DNA from: Dongia_A sp039808885
GTDB lineage: Bacteria; Pseudomonadota; Alphaproteobacteria; Dongiales; Dongiaceae
Assembly: GCA_039808885.1 (NCBI GenBank)
Contig: JBDHTX010000017.1
Location: 30,671 to 94,670 of the forward strand
Direction: 5' to 3'
Length of the DNA stretch: 64,000 nt
Shown here: piece after piece, positions 25,168 to 33,400 of the stretch
Numbering within the stretch: the first letter of the stretch is position 1
Layout of the letters: each line of letters begins with the position of its first letter
Translations under genes and position numbers: made by a program
The notes under the pieces: generated by a model
Told to the model about the DNA's origin: nothing
Databases searched by the model: none
Seen by the model: only the letters and a program-made list of their open reading frames with translations

Positions 25168-26175
25168 ATGGCGAAAGCAGAAGCCTCCAAAGAGGTCCGG
25201 CGTAAGCAGCTGATCGACGCCACGATGCGGGCCATCGGGCGCTACGGCTATGCCAGCCTGACGCTCACCCACGTTGCCGGCGAGGCCGGGCTGTCGCCGG
25301 GCATCGTCAACTTTTATTTCAAATCCAAGGATCAGCTGCTGATCGCGACCTTGGAGAACATCGCCGAGGAATATTCCGGCCTGTGGCAGGGCGCGATCGC
25401 CAAGGGCCGCGTCTCGCCCGCCGCCGGCCTCGCGGCGATGATCGACGCCGACTTCCACGCCTCGGTGTGCAACGCCGAGAAGGTCTCGGTCTGGTACGCC
25501 TTCTGGGCGGAGGCGCGCAACAACGCCAACTACCAGTCCCTGGTCATGGGGCTGGAGGACGAATACCTGAAGGAGACCGAGCAGCTCTGCGCCCGCATCG
25601 TCGCCGAGGGCGGCTATGACGGCATCGACGCGCACCAGGCGGCGGTCGGCCTCAACGCCATGATCGACGGGCTGTGGTTCGACTGCCTGATGTCGCCGTC
25701 GAAGTTCGACCGCGCCGCCGCCAAGCGCACGTGCCTCGCCTATCTCGCCGCCGTGTTCCCGGCGCATTTCGGCAGCGGCGCCGCGACCAAGCGCGGCAAG
25801 GGCGAGATCGAGCCGAACATCGCGCTGGCCATCGACCAGGACGTGCAGGGCCGCGACGCCCACCGCGCGCGCCTGGCCGCCGCCTTGCGCAAGCGCCTGG
25901 AGCCGGTCGGCCCGATGCGCCGCGAAGCCTTGGCCGCTACCACCGGCGTCTCCATCAAGGTGCTGGAAAGCTGGCTCGAGGGCCGGGCGGAGCCGACCTC
26001 CTGGCAGATGGGCCGCCTGCTCATCGCCGCTGACGCGCAGCTCTGGATGGAGGTCTACGGCCCCCTGCACGAAGAGGCGCAGCGCCTGTTCGACGCCAAG
26101 CTCGCCCAGCAGCGCGCCTTCGCCGAGCGCGAACAGGCGAGCCTTGATGCGCTGAGCGGGAAGGCGAAGGAGTAG
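25168..26175 (+). CDS. TetR-family regulator (BetI-like) with C-terminal XRE-like HTH extension
   Basis: 335 residues; typical TetR/BetI proteins have about 200. Residues 1-60 are the TetR DNA-binding domain (RRKQLIDATMRAIGRYGYAS, VAGEAGLSPGIVNFYFKSKD). Residues 61-200 are the BetI-type ligand domain (VSVWYAFWAEARNNANYQSL, AVGLNAMIDGLWFDCLMSPS). After a linker, residues about 248-290 form a second helix-turn-helix of the XRE type (LAATTGVSIKVLESWLEGRA, EPTSWQMGRLLIAADAQLW). A charged helical tail ends the protein. It probably controls the divergent aminotransferase gene. Domains seen directly; the double-HTH role is inferred. Confidence 0.87.
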   Translation: MAKAEASKEVRRKQLIDATMRAIGRYGYASLTLTHVAGEAGLSPGIVNFYFKSKDQLLIATLENIAEEYSGLWQGAIAKGRVSPAAGLAAMIDADFHASVCNAEKVSVWYAFWAEARNNANYQSLVMGLEDEYLKETEQLCARIVAEGGYDGIDAHQAAVGLNAMIDGLWFDCLMSPSKFDRAAAKRTCLAYLAAVFPAHFGSGAATKRGKGEIEPNIALAIDQDVQGRDAHRARLAAALRKRLEPVGPMRREALAATTGVSIKVLESWLEGRAEPTSWQMGRLLIAADAQLWMEVYGPLHEEAQRLFDAKLAQQRAFAEREQASLDALSGKAKE

Positions 26176-26203
26176 CTGACATGTCCCGCCACGCCCGTAT
26201 CTT

Positions 26204-26394
26204 TCCTTCCCCCCTTGCGGGGGAAGGCTGCGGAGGCTTAGCGAGCGTCAGCGAGCTTAGCCGCAGCCGGATGGGGGGTAGCGCGCCTTGCGGGCGCGCA
26301 ATCGCCGAAGGCGATGCTGGGCGAAGATTCTCTGCGGACAAACCCGGCGCTGCATCACCCCCCTTCCCAACCTTCCCCCGCAAGGGGGGAAGGG
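26204..26394 (+). repeat. Dispersed palindromic repeat of about 190 bp, copy A
   Basis: It begins with CCTTCCCCCCTTGCGGGGGA and ends with CTTCCCCCGCAAGGGGGGAA, so the ends are inverted copies and also each a hairpin. The interior has GCGCGCC...GGCGCGC and TCGCC...GGCGA stems. The whole element matches, in inverted orientation, 38621-38806 over its full length with scattered differences. No open reading frame of its own. It resembles a REP/RUP-type or non-autonomous miniature element. Confidence 0.85.
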
Positions 26395-26443
26395 GCTCAC
26401 CCGGATCGGGATCGAAAATACTCGCAAACTCGGCCCCCGGTTC

Positions 26444-28594
26444 ATGTCCAACATAGTCAGACTCCCCGTCGCCAACGAGGCGGCGTTGCAGGCGCATCGG
26501 CTGGCGCCGCTGCTGGCACCCAGGCGCGTGGCGCTGGTCGGCGTGTCGCCGAAGGAGGGCAGCGTCGGCAACGGCATGATCGTGGCGGCGAGCCTCGGCA
26601 ATGCCGGGGCGCCGACGCCGGTCGACCTCACGCTGATCAACCCGAACTACCAGGAGATCGGCGGGCGCAAGGTCTATCCGTCGCTGCGCGAGGCCGAGCA
26701 GCAGATCGGGGCGGTCGACATGGCGGTGCTCGGCGTTTCCAACGAACGCCTGGAGGCGGCGCTCGACGACGCCATCGCCGCCGGGGTGAAGGCCGCGACC
26801 ATCTTCGCCTCCGGCTATCTCGAGGGCGACCGCGACCCGAAGCTCACCCAGCGCATCGCCGCCAAGGCGCGCGAGGCGGGCCTGCAGATCTGCGGCGGCA
26901 ATTGCATGGGCTTCTATAACCTCAGCCTTGGCCTGCGCGTCTGCGGCTTCCCGCCGCCGCCCTGGATGCGCAAGGGCGGGGCCGTGCTGCTCACCCATTC
27001 CGGCTCGGTCTATTCCGGCATCTGCCACAACGACAAGCGCATGGGCTGGGCGCTCGCGGTCTCGGCCGGGCAGGAGCTGACCACCAGCGTCGCCGACTAT
27101 CTGGATTACGCGCTGCTGATGCCGGAGACGCGCTGCATCGGCCTGTTCCTGGAGACGGTGCGCGACCCGCAGGGCTTCGTCGCCGGGCTGGAGAAGGCGC
27201 GGCAACTCGACATCCCGGTGATCGCCTTGAAGGTCGGCAAGACGGCGGCCTCGGCGGCGAAGGCGGTCAGCCATTCCGGCGCCGTCGCCGGCAATCACGC
27301 CGCCTATGCCGCGCTGTTCGACCGGCACAACGTGATCGAGGTCGACACGCTGGACGATTTCGCCAACGCGCTGCGGCTCTATTCCGGCCCGCGCAAGCTC
27401 GCCGCCGGCGACATCGCGACGATGCACGATTCCGGCGGCCTTCTTGAATTGACCATCGACCTCGCCGAGAAGCGCGGCGTTTCCTTCGCCGCGATCTCCG
27501 ACGCCACCAAGGCCAAGCTGGCCACGCGCCTCGACGCCGGGCTGGAGCCTTCCAATCCGCTCGACGCCTGGGGCACCGGCAAGGATTACGAGGCGGCGAT
27601 GGCCGACATGATGACGGCGCTGACCGACGACCCGGCCAGCGCCTGCGGCATCTTCTGCGTCGAGACCCGCGACGGCTACTACCTCTCGGACGGCTACGCC
27701 GCGCTGATGGAAAGCGCCTTCGCGCGCACGGCGAAGCCGGTGCTGCTCGCCACCAACCTTGGCAGCAACGGCTCCGACGGCGTGGCGCAGCGGCTGACCG
27801 AGCACGACATCCCGGTCCTGTCCGGCGTGGATTCCGCGCTCTCGGTGCTGAGGCTGGCGCTGCGCCACCGCGACCGGCGGCAGGCGCGGGAACTCGCCGC
27901 GCCGGCGGCGCCGGAAGGGCTGCGCGCCAAATGGGCGGCGCGGCTGCAGCAGGGTGAAGCACTGGACGAAGATGCCGGCCTGGCGCTGCTGTCGGATTAC
28001 GGCATCCCGGTGCCGCATCGCCGCGTCGTCGGCAGCGAGGACCAGGCCGCGGCGGCGGCCGCCGATCTCGGCTATCCGGTGGCGCTGAAGACGGCGATGC
28101 CGGGCATCCTGCACAAATCCGATGTCGGCGGCGTGAAGCTCGCCATCGCCGACGAGCCCGCCTTGCGCGCGGCCTATCGCGACCTGGCGGAGCGGCTTGG
28201 CCCGCGCGCGCTGGTCACCGAGATGGTCGGCAAGGGCGTCGAGCTGGCCCTGGGCGGGCTGCACGATGCGCAGTTCGGCATGCTGCTGATGCTGGGCGCC
28301 GGCGGCATCCTGATCGAGATGATGGCGGACCGCGCCTTCGCCCTCGCCCCAATCGGCGAGGACGAGGCCCAGCGCAAGCTCGACGGGCTGAGGCTGCGCC
28401 GGCTGCTCGACGGCGTGCGCGGCCAGCCTCCGGTGCATCTGCCGAGCGTGGTCGCCACCATCGCGCGCTTCTCCGCGCTGCTCGCCGATCTCGACGGCCT
28501 GATCGCGGAGGTGGACGTGAACCCGCTGATCGCCGGCCCGAAAGGCTGCGTCGCCGTTGACGCGCTGATTGTGCCGAAGAAGACGAACTCATAA
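26444..28594 (+). CDS. Acyl-CoA synthetase (ADP/NDP-forming), acetate--CoA ligase family
   Basis: 716 residues from the ATG at 26444 (MSNIVRLPVANEAA); the frame is open back to 26288, but that DNA is repeat copy A. Domain order: CoA-binding domain (RVALVGVSPKEGSVGNGMIV, AAGVKAATIFASGYLEGDRD), two succinyl-CoA-ligase-like domains (AVLLTHSGSVYSGICHNDKR; IATMHDSGGLLELTIDLAEK) and a C-terminal ATP-grasp domain (VALKTAMPGILHKSDVGGVK, LIAEVDVNPLI). Such fused alpha-beta enzymes interconvert acyl-CoA plus ADP and acid plus ATP. Next to an acyl-CoA dehydrogenase it probably feeds a fatty or organic acid degradation route; the substrate is unknown. Confidence 0.9.
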   Translation: MSNIVRLPVANEAALQAHRLAPLLAPRRVALVGVSPKEGSVGNGMIVAASLGNAGAPTPVDLTLINPNYQEIGGRKVYPSLREAEQQIGAVDMAVLGVSNERLEAALDDAIAAGVKAATIFASGYLEGDRDPKLTQRIAAKAREAGLQICGGNCMGFYNLSLGLRVCGFPPPPWMRKGGAVLLTHSGSVYSGICHNDKRMGWALAVSAGQELTTSVADYLDYALLMPETRCIGLFLETVRDPQGFVAGLEKARQLDIPVIALKVGKTAASAAKAVSHSGAVAGNHAAYAALFDRHNVIEVDTLDDFANALRLYSGPRKLAAGDIATMHDSGGLLELTIDLAEKRGVSFAAISDATKAKLATRLDAGLEPSNPLDAWGTGKDYEAAMADMMTALTDDPASACGIFCVETRDGYYLSDGYAALMESAFARTAKPVLLATNLGSNGSDGVAQRLTEHDIPVLSGVDSALSVLRLALRHRDRRQARELAAPAAPEGLRAKWAARLQQGEALDEDAGLALLSDYGIPVPHRRVVGSEDQAAAAAADLGYPVALKTAMPGILHKSDVGGVKLAIADEPALRAAYRDLAERLGPRALVTEMVGKGVELALGGLHDAQFGMLLMLGAGGILIEMMADRAFALAPIGEDEAQRKLDGLRLRRLLDGVRGQPPVHLPSVVATIARFSALLADLDGLIAEVDVNPLIAGPKGCVAVDALIVPKKTNS

Positions 28595-28600
28595 CCCTCT

Positions 28601-28704
28601 CGTCATCACCGGGCCGACGCGCAGCGTCGCGACCCGGTGATCCAAGTTCCGGCGGGCCGCTCGCCACCGACTTGGATTGCCGGGTCAAGCCCGGCAATGA
28701 CGAA
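28601..28704. repeat. GTCAT...ATGAC intergenic repeat, copy 1
   Basis: Its left arm is CGTCATCACCGGGCCGACGC and its right arm CCGGGTCAAGCCCGGCAATG followed by ACG; the arms pair to make a long imperfect stem. Such CCGGGTCAAGCCCGG elements are widespread between genes of alphaproteobacteria. Other copies are at 45081-45172 and 46461-46534. Confidence 0.8.
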
Positions 28705-28734
28705 GGGGAGGAGCGAAACACAAGGGGAAACGAC

Positions 28735-29898
28735 ATGGATCTAACACTCACCGCTGCCGATCTCGACTGCCAGAAGCGCGCGCGGAACTTCGCGGAAACA
28801 TGGCTGCATCCGCACGAGATCGCCTGCGACGAGCGCCGGCTCCCGAAGAAGACGCTCGCCGAGATCAAGAAGAACGTCCTCAAATACAAGCTCAACGGCA
28901 TGAACCACACCAAGGCGGATGGCGGCCAGGGCTACACGCCGCTGCAGCAGATCCTGATCTGCGAGCAGCTGGGCCGGGCCACCAACGGCATGTGGACCGT
29001 GTGCTGGAAGGCCTCGACGCCGCTCAAATACGGCACCAGGAAGCAGCGCGAGGAATTCCTGCTGCCCATCAACGCCGGCAAGGGGCGCGCCTGCTACGCC
29101 ATCACCGAGCCGCAGGCTGGCTCCGACCCCTCGATGGTGAAGACCACGGCGGTCAGGAAGGGCGGCAAGTGGGTGATCAGCGGCGAGAAGTGGTTCGTCA
29201 CCTCGGCCGACGCCTCGCATGTGGTGCTGGTCCACGCCCATGTCGACGGCGACCCGGCCAAGCCGACCATCTTCATCGTCGACATGGATGCGCCGGGCGT
29301 GAAGGTGAAGCGCATTCCGAAATTCATGCACAACTACCTCTATGAGCATTTCGAGATGATCTTCGACAAGGTCACGGTCGGCGACGACCGGCGCCTGGGC
29401 GAAGTGGGGCAGGGCTTCGACCTCACCAAGGAATGGTTCACCGAGACGCGCATCGAGATCGCGGCGCACTGCCTGGGTGCTGCCACCCGCGCCACCGAGA
29501 TCGCCAACGACTACGCCGCCGAGCGCGTGCAGTTCGGCAAGCCGATCCGCGATTTCCAGGCCATCGAGTTCATGCTGGCCGACATGGCGGTGGAGCTCTT
29601 CGCCACCAAGAGCATGATCTATCGCGTCGGCGCCGAGCTGAACGCCGGCATGGACAAGAAGATGCAGCACGCCCGCGCCTCGGCGCTGAAGCTCTATGCC
29701 TCCGAGATGGCCGGGCGGGTCATCGACAAGGCGGTGCAGATCCTGGGCGGCCGCGGCTATATGCGCGAGAACCCGGTGGAGCGCCTCTACCGCGACATCC
29801 GCGTCGACCGCATCTGGGAAGGCACGTCCGAGATCCAGCGCATGGTCATCGGCGGCCAGATCAAGAAGCGCGGGCTGGAGGTCTATACGGGGTGGTGA
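28735..29898 (+). CDS. Acyl-CoA dehydrogenase
   Basis: 387 residues from the ATG at 28735 (AAGGGG site). FAD-dependent acyl-CoA dehydrogenase: signature 1 CYAITEPQAGSDPSMVKTTA, WVISGEKWFVTSADASHVVL, AAERVQFGKPIRDFQAIEFM, VQILGGRGYMRENPVERLYR and DIRVDRIWEGTSEIQRMVIG, in which the Glu of WEGT is the expected catalytic base. It oxidises acyl-CoA to enoyl-CoA. The position after the ADP-forming acyl-CoA synthetase suggests one pathway. It is the last native gene before the low-GC restriction-modification island. Confidence 0.94.
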   Translation: MDLTLTAADLDCQKRARNFAETWLHPHEIACDERRLPKKTLAEIKKNVLKYKLNGMNHTKADGGQGYTPLQQILICEQLGRATNGMWTVCWKASTPLKYGTRKQREEFLLPINAGKGRACYAITEPQAGSDPSMVKTTAVRKGGKWVISGEKWFVTSADASHVVLVHAHVDGDPAKPTIFIVDMDAPGVKVKRIPKFMHNYLYEHFEMIFDKVTVGDDRRLGEVGQGFDLTKEWFTETRIEIAAHCLGAATRATEIANDYAAERVQFGKPIRDFQAIEFMLADMAVELFATKSMIYRVGAELNAGMDKKMQHARASALKLYASEMAGRVIDKAVQILGGRGYMRENPVERLYRDIRVDRIWEGTSEIQRMVIGGQIKKRGLEVYTGW

Positions 29899-29912
29899 GC
29901 GGGGTCAGCCGC

Positions 29913-30344
29913 ATGAGCGATACTTTAACGAAAGTTGATCGCAGCGAGCGAATGTCTCGCATCCGTAGCAGGGACACTAAGCCCGAGCTCAGGGTGCGAA
30001 GGTTGTTGCATCGATTGGGTTACAGATTTCGGCTTCACCGTCGAGACTTGCCAGGAAATCCAGACATAGTCTTTCCGGCTCGCATGAAGGTGATATTTGT
30101 GCATGGCTGCTTTTGGCATCGTCACCCTTCCAAGAAGTGCAAGCTTGCGCGACTGCCCAAGTCTCGGCTTGAGTTCTGGATCCCGAAGTTGACTGCGAAT
30201 CGGGTTCGCGATCTGCGCAACCAAAGGATGCTGCGACGGCTGGGCTGGCATTTTATGGTTGTCTGGGAGTGCGAAGTGCGGCAAAGTGAACAATTCAAGA
30301 ACAAGCTGATTGATTTCCTGGAGAATGGCGATGCGGGGAATTGA
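29913..30344 (+). CDS. vsr: Very short patch repair endonuclease Vsr
   Basis: 143 residues from the ATG at 29913. Vsr motifs: RSERMSRIRSRDTKPELRVR at the N-terminus, LPGNPDIVFPARMKVIFVHG with the catalytic Asp, and the zinc/active-site GCFWHRH. Vsr nicks beside T:G mismatches produced by deamination of 5-methylcytosine, so it protects against the mutagenic effect of the adjacent C5 methyltransferase. Its end overlaps the methyltransferase start by 14 bases. GC content drops sharply at this gene, marking the left edge of an acquired island. Confidence 0.95.
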   Translation: MSDTLTKVDRSERMSRIRSRDTKPELRVRRLLHRLGYRFRLHRRDLPGNPDIVFPARMKVIFVHGCFWHRHPSKKCKLARLPKSRLEFWIPKLTANRVRDLRNQRMLRRLGWHFMVVWECEVRQSEQFKNKLIDFLENGDAGN

Positions 30345-31536
30345 ACTCTTTGCCGGGGCTGGAGGGCTGGGAATCGGATTGAGTATCGCGGGAATCCAAC
30401 CACTTAGGGTGGTTGAATGGGATAACTGGTGCTGCGACACAATCCGTGAAAATCGACGCCGCCGTGTTTTTCCGGTCAACCACTGGCCGGAACCCATCCA
30501 GGGCGACGTTCGCCAACAGTCATTTAGTGATCTGGAGGGAAGGGTCGATGTTGTTAGTGGCGGTCCGCCCTGCCAACCGTTTTCCCTCGGCGGCAAGCAT
30601 ATGGGGCGCCGCGACGATCGAGATATGTGGCCAGAGGCAGTGCGAGTAGTGAGGGAGTCGAAGCCAAGAGCGTTTATCTTTGAAAACGTTAAAGGTCTGA
30701 CACGCGATGCCTTCGCCAGCTATCTTTCTTACATCTATCATCAACTCAGTTTCCCGGAGATACTAATCCGGGCGGACGAAAGCTGGACAGAACATCTAAC
30801 TCGGTTGGAAAGAGAAAAGACTGCTGGCGCGAAGCAACTGGTTAGCTATCGTGTCGTCTATCGCGTGCTCAACGCGGCAGACTTCGGAGTTCCCCAGAGA
30901 AGGGAGCGCATAGTTTTTGTTGGGTTCCGGTCCGACCAAGATGTCGAATGGTCGTTCCCAAATCCGTCCCACTCATTGGATGCACTTTTGTGGTCTCAGT
31001 GTCGAGCCGAGGACTACTGGGAGCGGCATGCGGTCGGCCGCCGGGCGAGAGTGATCAGCGATAGATTGCGGATACGCGGAGAACAATTGCTTGTTTCGCC
31101 GATGACGCTTCCTTGGCGTACCGTGCGTGACGCCATTCATGACTTGCCTGATCCCGTGAGGCAACCAGATGAAGCCGCACGCTATCATAACCATCGGTAC
31201 CAAGCTGGCGCACGGTCCTACCATGGTCACTCTGGTAGTCCTCTAGATGAACCCGCAAAGACTCTAAAGGCTGGCGTACACGGAGTGCCTGGGGGGGAGA
31301 ACATGCTCTGCAGGCCAGATGGCAGCGTTAGATACTTTACCGTCAGAGAAAGTGCGCGACTACAGACGTTTCCCGACAAATATAGATTCCACGGTTCCTG
31401 GACGGAAACCATGCGGCAGCTGGGCAACGCTGTGCCAGTAGAGCTTGCTTCCACAATTGCCATTGATGTCACTGAACACCTACTTCGGTCAGTCAAGCCG
31501 GGGACGAATGGGGCGCGAAGGGCAACCAGGCACTGA
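30331..31536 (+). CDS. dcm: DNA (cytosine-5) methyltransferase
   Basis: 401 residues starting at the ATG at 30331, with GGAG 7 bases upstream (an ATG at 30325 is too close to that site). All C5-methyltransferase motifs are visible: I (IELFAGAGGLGIGLSIAG), IV with catalytic Cys81 (DVVSGGPPCQPFSLGGKHMG), VI (FIFENVKGLTRDAF), VIII (GVPQRRERIVFVGF), then the target-recognition region, and IX/X (YFTVRESARLQTFPDKYRF, MRQLGNAVPVELAS). It methylates one cytosine in an unknown target. The gene symbol is used for family only. It is followed with a 1-base gap by the GIY-YIG nuclease gene. Confidence 0.95.
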   Translation: MRGIELFAGAGGLGIGLSIAGIQPLRVVEWDNWCCDTIRENRRRRVFPVNHWPEPIQGDVRQQSFSDLEGRVDVVSGGPPCQPFSLGGKHMGRRDDRDMWPEAVRVVRESKPRAFIFENVKGLTRDAFASYLSYIYHQLSFPEILIRADESWTEHLTRLEREKTAGAKQLVSYRVVYRVLNAADFGVPQRRERIVFVGFRSDQDVEWSFPNPSHSLDALLWSQCRAEDYWERHAVGRRARVISDRLRIRGEQLLVSPMTLPWRTVRDAIHDLPDPVRQPDEAARYHNHRYQAGARSYHGHSGSPLDEPAKTLKAGVHGVPGGENMLCRPDGSVRYFTVRESARLQTFPDKYRFHGSWTETMRQLGNAVPVELASTIAIDVTEHLLRSVKPGTNGARRATRH

Positions 31537-31537
31537 A

Positions 31538-32296
31538 ATGAAAGGCTACAGAGATTTTGAGTTTGACTTGCCCGCTGCCCTTCTGCAGCGGCTGATCGAG
31601 ATACTCGATAGCATGGAGACCGCGCCACTATCCGACGAAGCTGCGGATCTGCCGCCGGAAGTGCAAGGAGTCTACCAGCTCTTTTTCGATGATGCGCTTG
31701 TCTATATTGGCAAGACCGACAATCAAGCGGGCTTGAGAAAGAGGCTTATGCGTCATGCAACGAAGGTACTTCATCGACAAAACCTCGATCCCTCGTCGAT
31801 GTCGTTCAAAGCTGTCCGAATCTATGTATTCACTCCAATGGACTTAGAGGCCGACTTGATTCGGCACTACGGCGGGGTGGGAACTATTGCGTGGAATGGA
31901 AGTGGATTTGGATCCAACGATCCTGGGCGAGAGAGAGATACCACCCTCATCAAGGAGGGCAATTTCGACCTTCTTTTTCCGGTTGATATTGACCGGACGT
32001 TGGAAGCCGATTTTTCGAGCGCGAGGAGCGCAGCGGATCTCGTTACGATCTTGAAGACGGCGGTTCCTTATACTTTCCGGTACCAGCAGTCTCGCAGAGG
32101 CAGTAGAAAGCACCATGATGACTTAGTGGGGTCCCTTCTAAAGAAGGTACCGAGGCATCTTACGATGCGCCAGGCCCTGGAGTTCGTTGTATCGAAGCTG
32201 CCTGGGGGGTGGCAGGCGACGGCCTTTCCAAGTCATACCATCCTGTACAAGGAAACGAGAGACTATCCGCAAGGTGTTGTCATCAGTCGATCCTAA
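31538..32296 (+). CDS. GIY-YIG type II restriction endonuclease, Eco29kI-like
   Basis: 252 residues from the ATG at 31538; an in-frame ATG at 31508 overlapping the methyltransferase is possible. Residues 44-60 form the GIY-YIG core GVYQLFFDDALVYIGKT, followed by LRKRLMRHATKVL (Arg/His), the acidic helix MDLEADLIRHYG and the Asn segment WNGSGFGSNDPGRERD. Catalytic Tyr45, Tyr56, an Arg, Glu104 and Asn120 are all accounted for. The N-GSGFG-N-PGR-R-D string is shared with the Eco29kI restriction enzyme family (CCGCGG cutters). The target here cannot be read. With vsr and the methyltransferase it makes a complete type II system. Confidence 0.85.
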   Translation: MKGYRDFEFDLPAALLQRLIEILDSMETAPLSDEAADLPPEVQGVYQLFFDDALVYIGKTDNQAGLRKRLMRHATKVLHRQNLDPSSMSFKAVRIYVFTPMDLEADLIRHYGGVGTIAWNGSGFGSNDPGRERDTTLIKEGNFDLLFPVDIDRTLEADFSSARSAADLVTILKTAVPYTFRYQQSRRGSRKHHDDLVGSLLKKVPRHLTMRQALEFVVSKLPGGWQATAFPSHTILYKETRDYPQGVVISRS

Positions 32297-32349
32297 CGGG
32301 TCGCAATAGTCGGATTTTCAGGCCCCTGGATCTTGCTTTCGCACGCGCT

Positions 32350-33135
32350 CTAACCAATCCCGAACTGCGCGATCGCGCCGGCGAAGTCGTCGGCGAAGGC
32401 GTCGCCGGTCTTCAGCAGCATCACGTCCTCGGGCAGGCCGGGGAAGGCGGCGCGGTCGCTGCTCTTGCTGGTGAGCAGCGCGGCGGGGATCTTGGCGACG
32501 GCGGAGATGGCGCGCACGGCGCGCAGCAGGTCGACGCCGCTCATGGTGCGCATTTCCTGCGAGGTGATGATCATGTCGGGGCGCGCGCGCAGGGCGGCGG
32601 TCAGCCCGTCCACGGGATCGTTGACCGCGTTGACGCGGAAGCCGCAGGCGTTGATCTGCTGGGTCAGCAGCTTGGCGATGGCGCGCGTCGGCGTGATCAG
32701 GAGGACCTCGACCTGCGCCTGGCGCATGTCGTCGGCGGAGAAATTCTGCACCAGATGCGTGGGCAGCGCGCGGACGATGCGCGCCAATTCCTCGTCGCTC
32801 GGCTGCACCGGGCGTTCCAGCATCTCGCCCATGCCGTCGAGGAAGCGCGCCAGCTCGGATGCCGACCGGTCGCCCCAGGTCGTCATGTCGGCGACGTAGC
32901 TTTCCAGGCGATGCGCGATCTGCGACAGGGCGGGATAGCCGAAGCTGCCGCCGAGGCCCTTCAGGTTGTGCGCCAGGCGGCGGAAGGCGGAGAGGTCGCC
33001 GTCGCTCGGCCCGTTCTCCGCCATGCGGTCAAGGATGCGGCTCATCTCGTTCAGGCGGTCGGTGCAATCGTCATGCACCTCCACCTGGAGGGTCTTCATC
33101 ATCTCGTCGTAATTGCCGACCTTGATCGCCGTCAT
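32350..33135 (-). CDS. Hpt-domain protein with a degenerate receiver domain
   Basis: 261 residues. The N-terminal half is a histidine phosphotransfer domain (FRRLAHNLKGLGGSFGYPAL, phospho-accepting His in HNLKG). The C-terminal half (about 140-255) has receiver topology (QVEVLLITPTRAIAKLLTQQ, VNAVNDPVDGLTAALRARPD, MRTMSGVDLLRAV, PAALLTSKSS), but the acidic pocket is ITPT and the phospho-Asp position reads MIITSQEM, so it cannot be phosphorylated in the normal way. It is likely a phosphorelay intermediate whose cognate kinase is elsewhere. Located just right of the restriction island. Confidence 0.83.
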   Translation of the reverse strand: MTAIKVGNYDEMMKTLQVEVHDDCTDRLNEMSRILDRMAENGPSDGDLSAFRRLAHNLKGLGGSFGYPALSQIAHRLESYVADMTTWGDRSASELARFLDGMGEMLERPVQPSDEELARIVRALPTHLVQNFSADDMRQAQVEVLLITPTRAIAKLLTQQINACGFRVNAVNDPVDGLTAALRARPDMIITSQEMRTMSGVDLLRAVRAISAVAKIPAALLTSKSSDRAAFPGLPEDVMLLKTGDAFADDFAGAIAQFGIG

Positions 33136-33400
33136 GATTTTGTTCCGCTGGGCTGACTATGTTCCGCGCACGTGGCAGCCCGGGATGACCCCGGGAAGAG
33201 CCTGGGCGAACGCCAGACAGACTTGTCCCCGGCAGGTTGAGGAATCGTAAAGGCGGCCGCGCGGCATACGGAATCAGGGGGCGCGCGCCGGCGCGACCGG
33301 AGATTGCATGGCAATGCACCGCGCGGCGGCTTCCCCTCGCCTCGGCGCCTTCCCTCAAGGGGAGGAGATGGGCGCGGGGTGCCGGCCGAGAGCCGCCAGG
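33136..33400. other. Intergenic region with remnants of C/G-rich repeats
   Basis: No gene seen. It contains a short inverted repeat CCCGGGATGACCCCGGG (about 33180-33196), reminiscent of one arm of the GTCAT repeats. It also holds a hairpin CTTCCCTCAAGGGGAGGAG (about 33351-33369) resembling the CCCCCTCAAGGGGG element at 21067-21200. Confidence 0.45.

Noticed and set aside
26021..28438. Minus-strand open frame of 805 codons opposite the ADP-forming acyl-CoA synthetase gene
   Set aside because: It lies wholly antisense to a gene with clear conserved domains; the product is His/Arg/Gly-rich low complexity, typical of GC-rich antisense frames.
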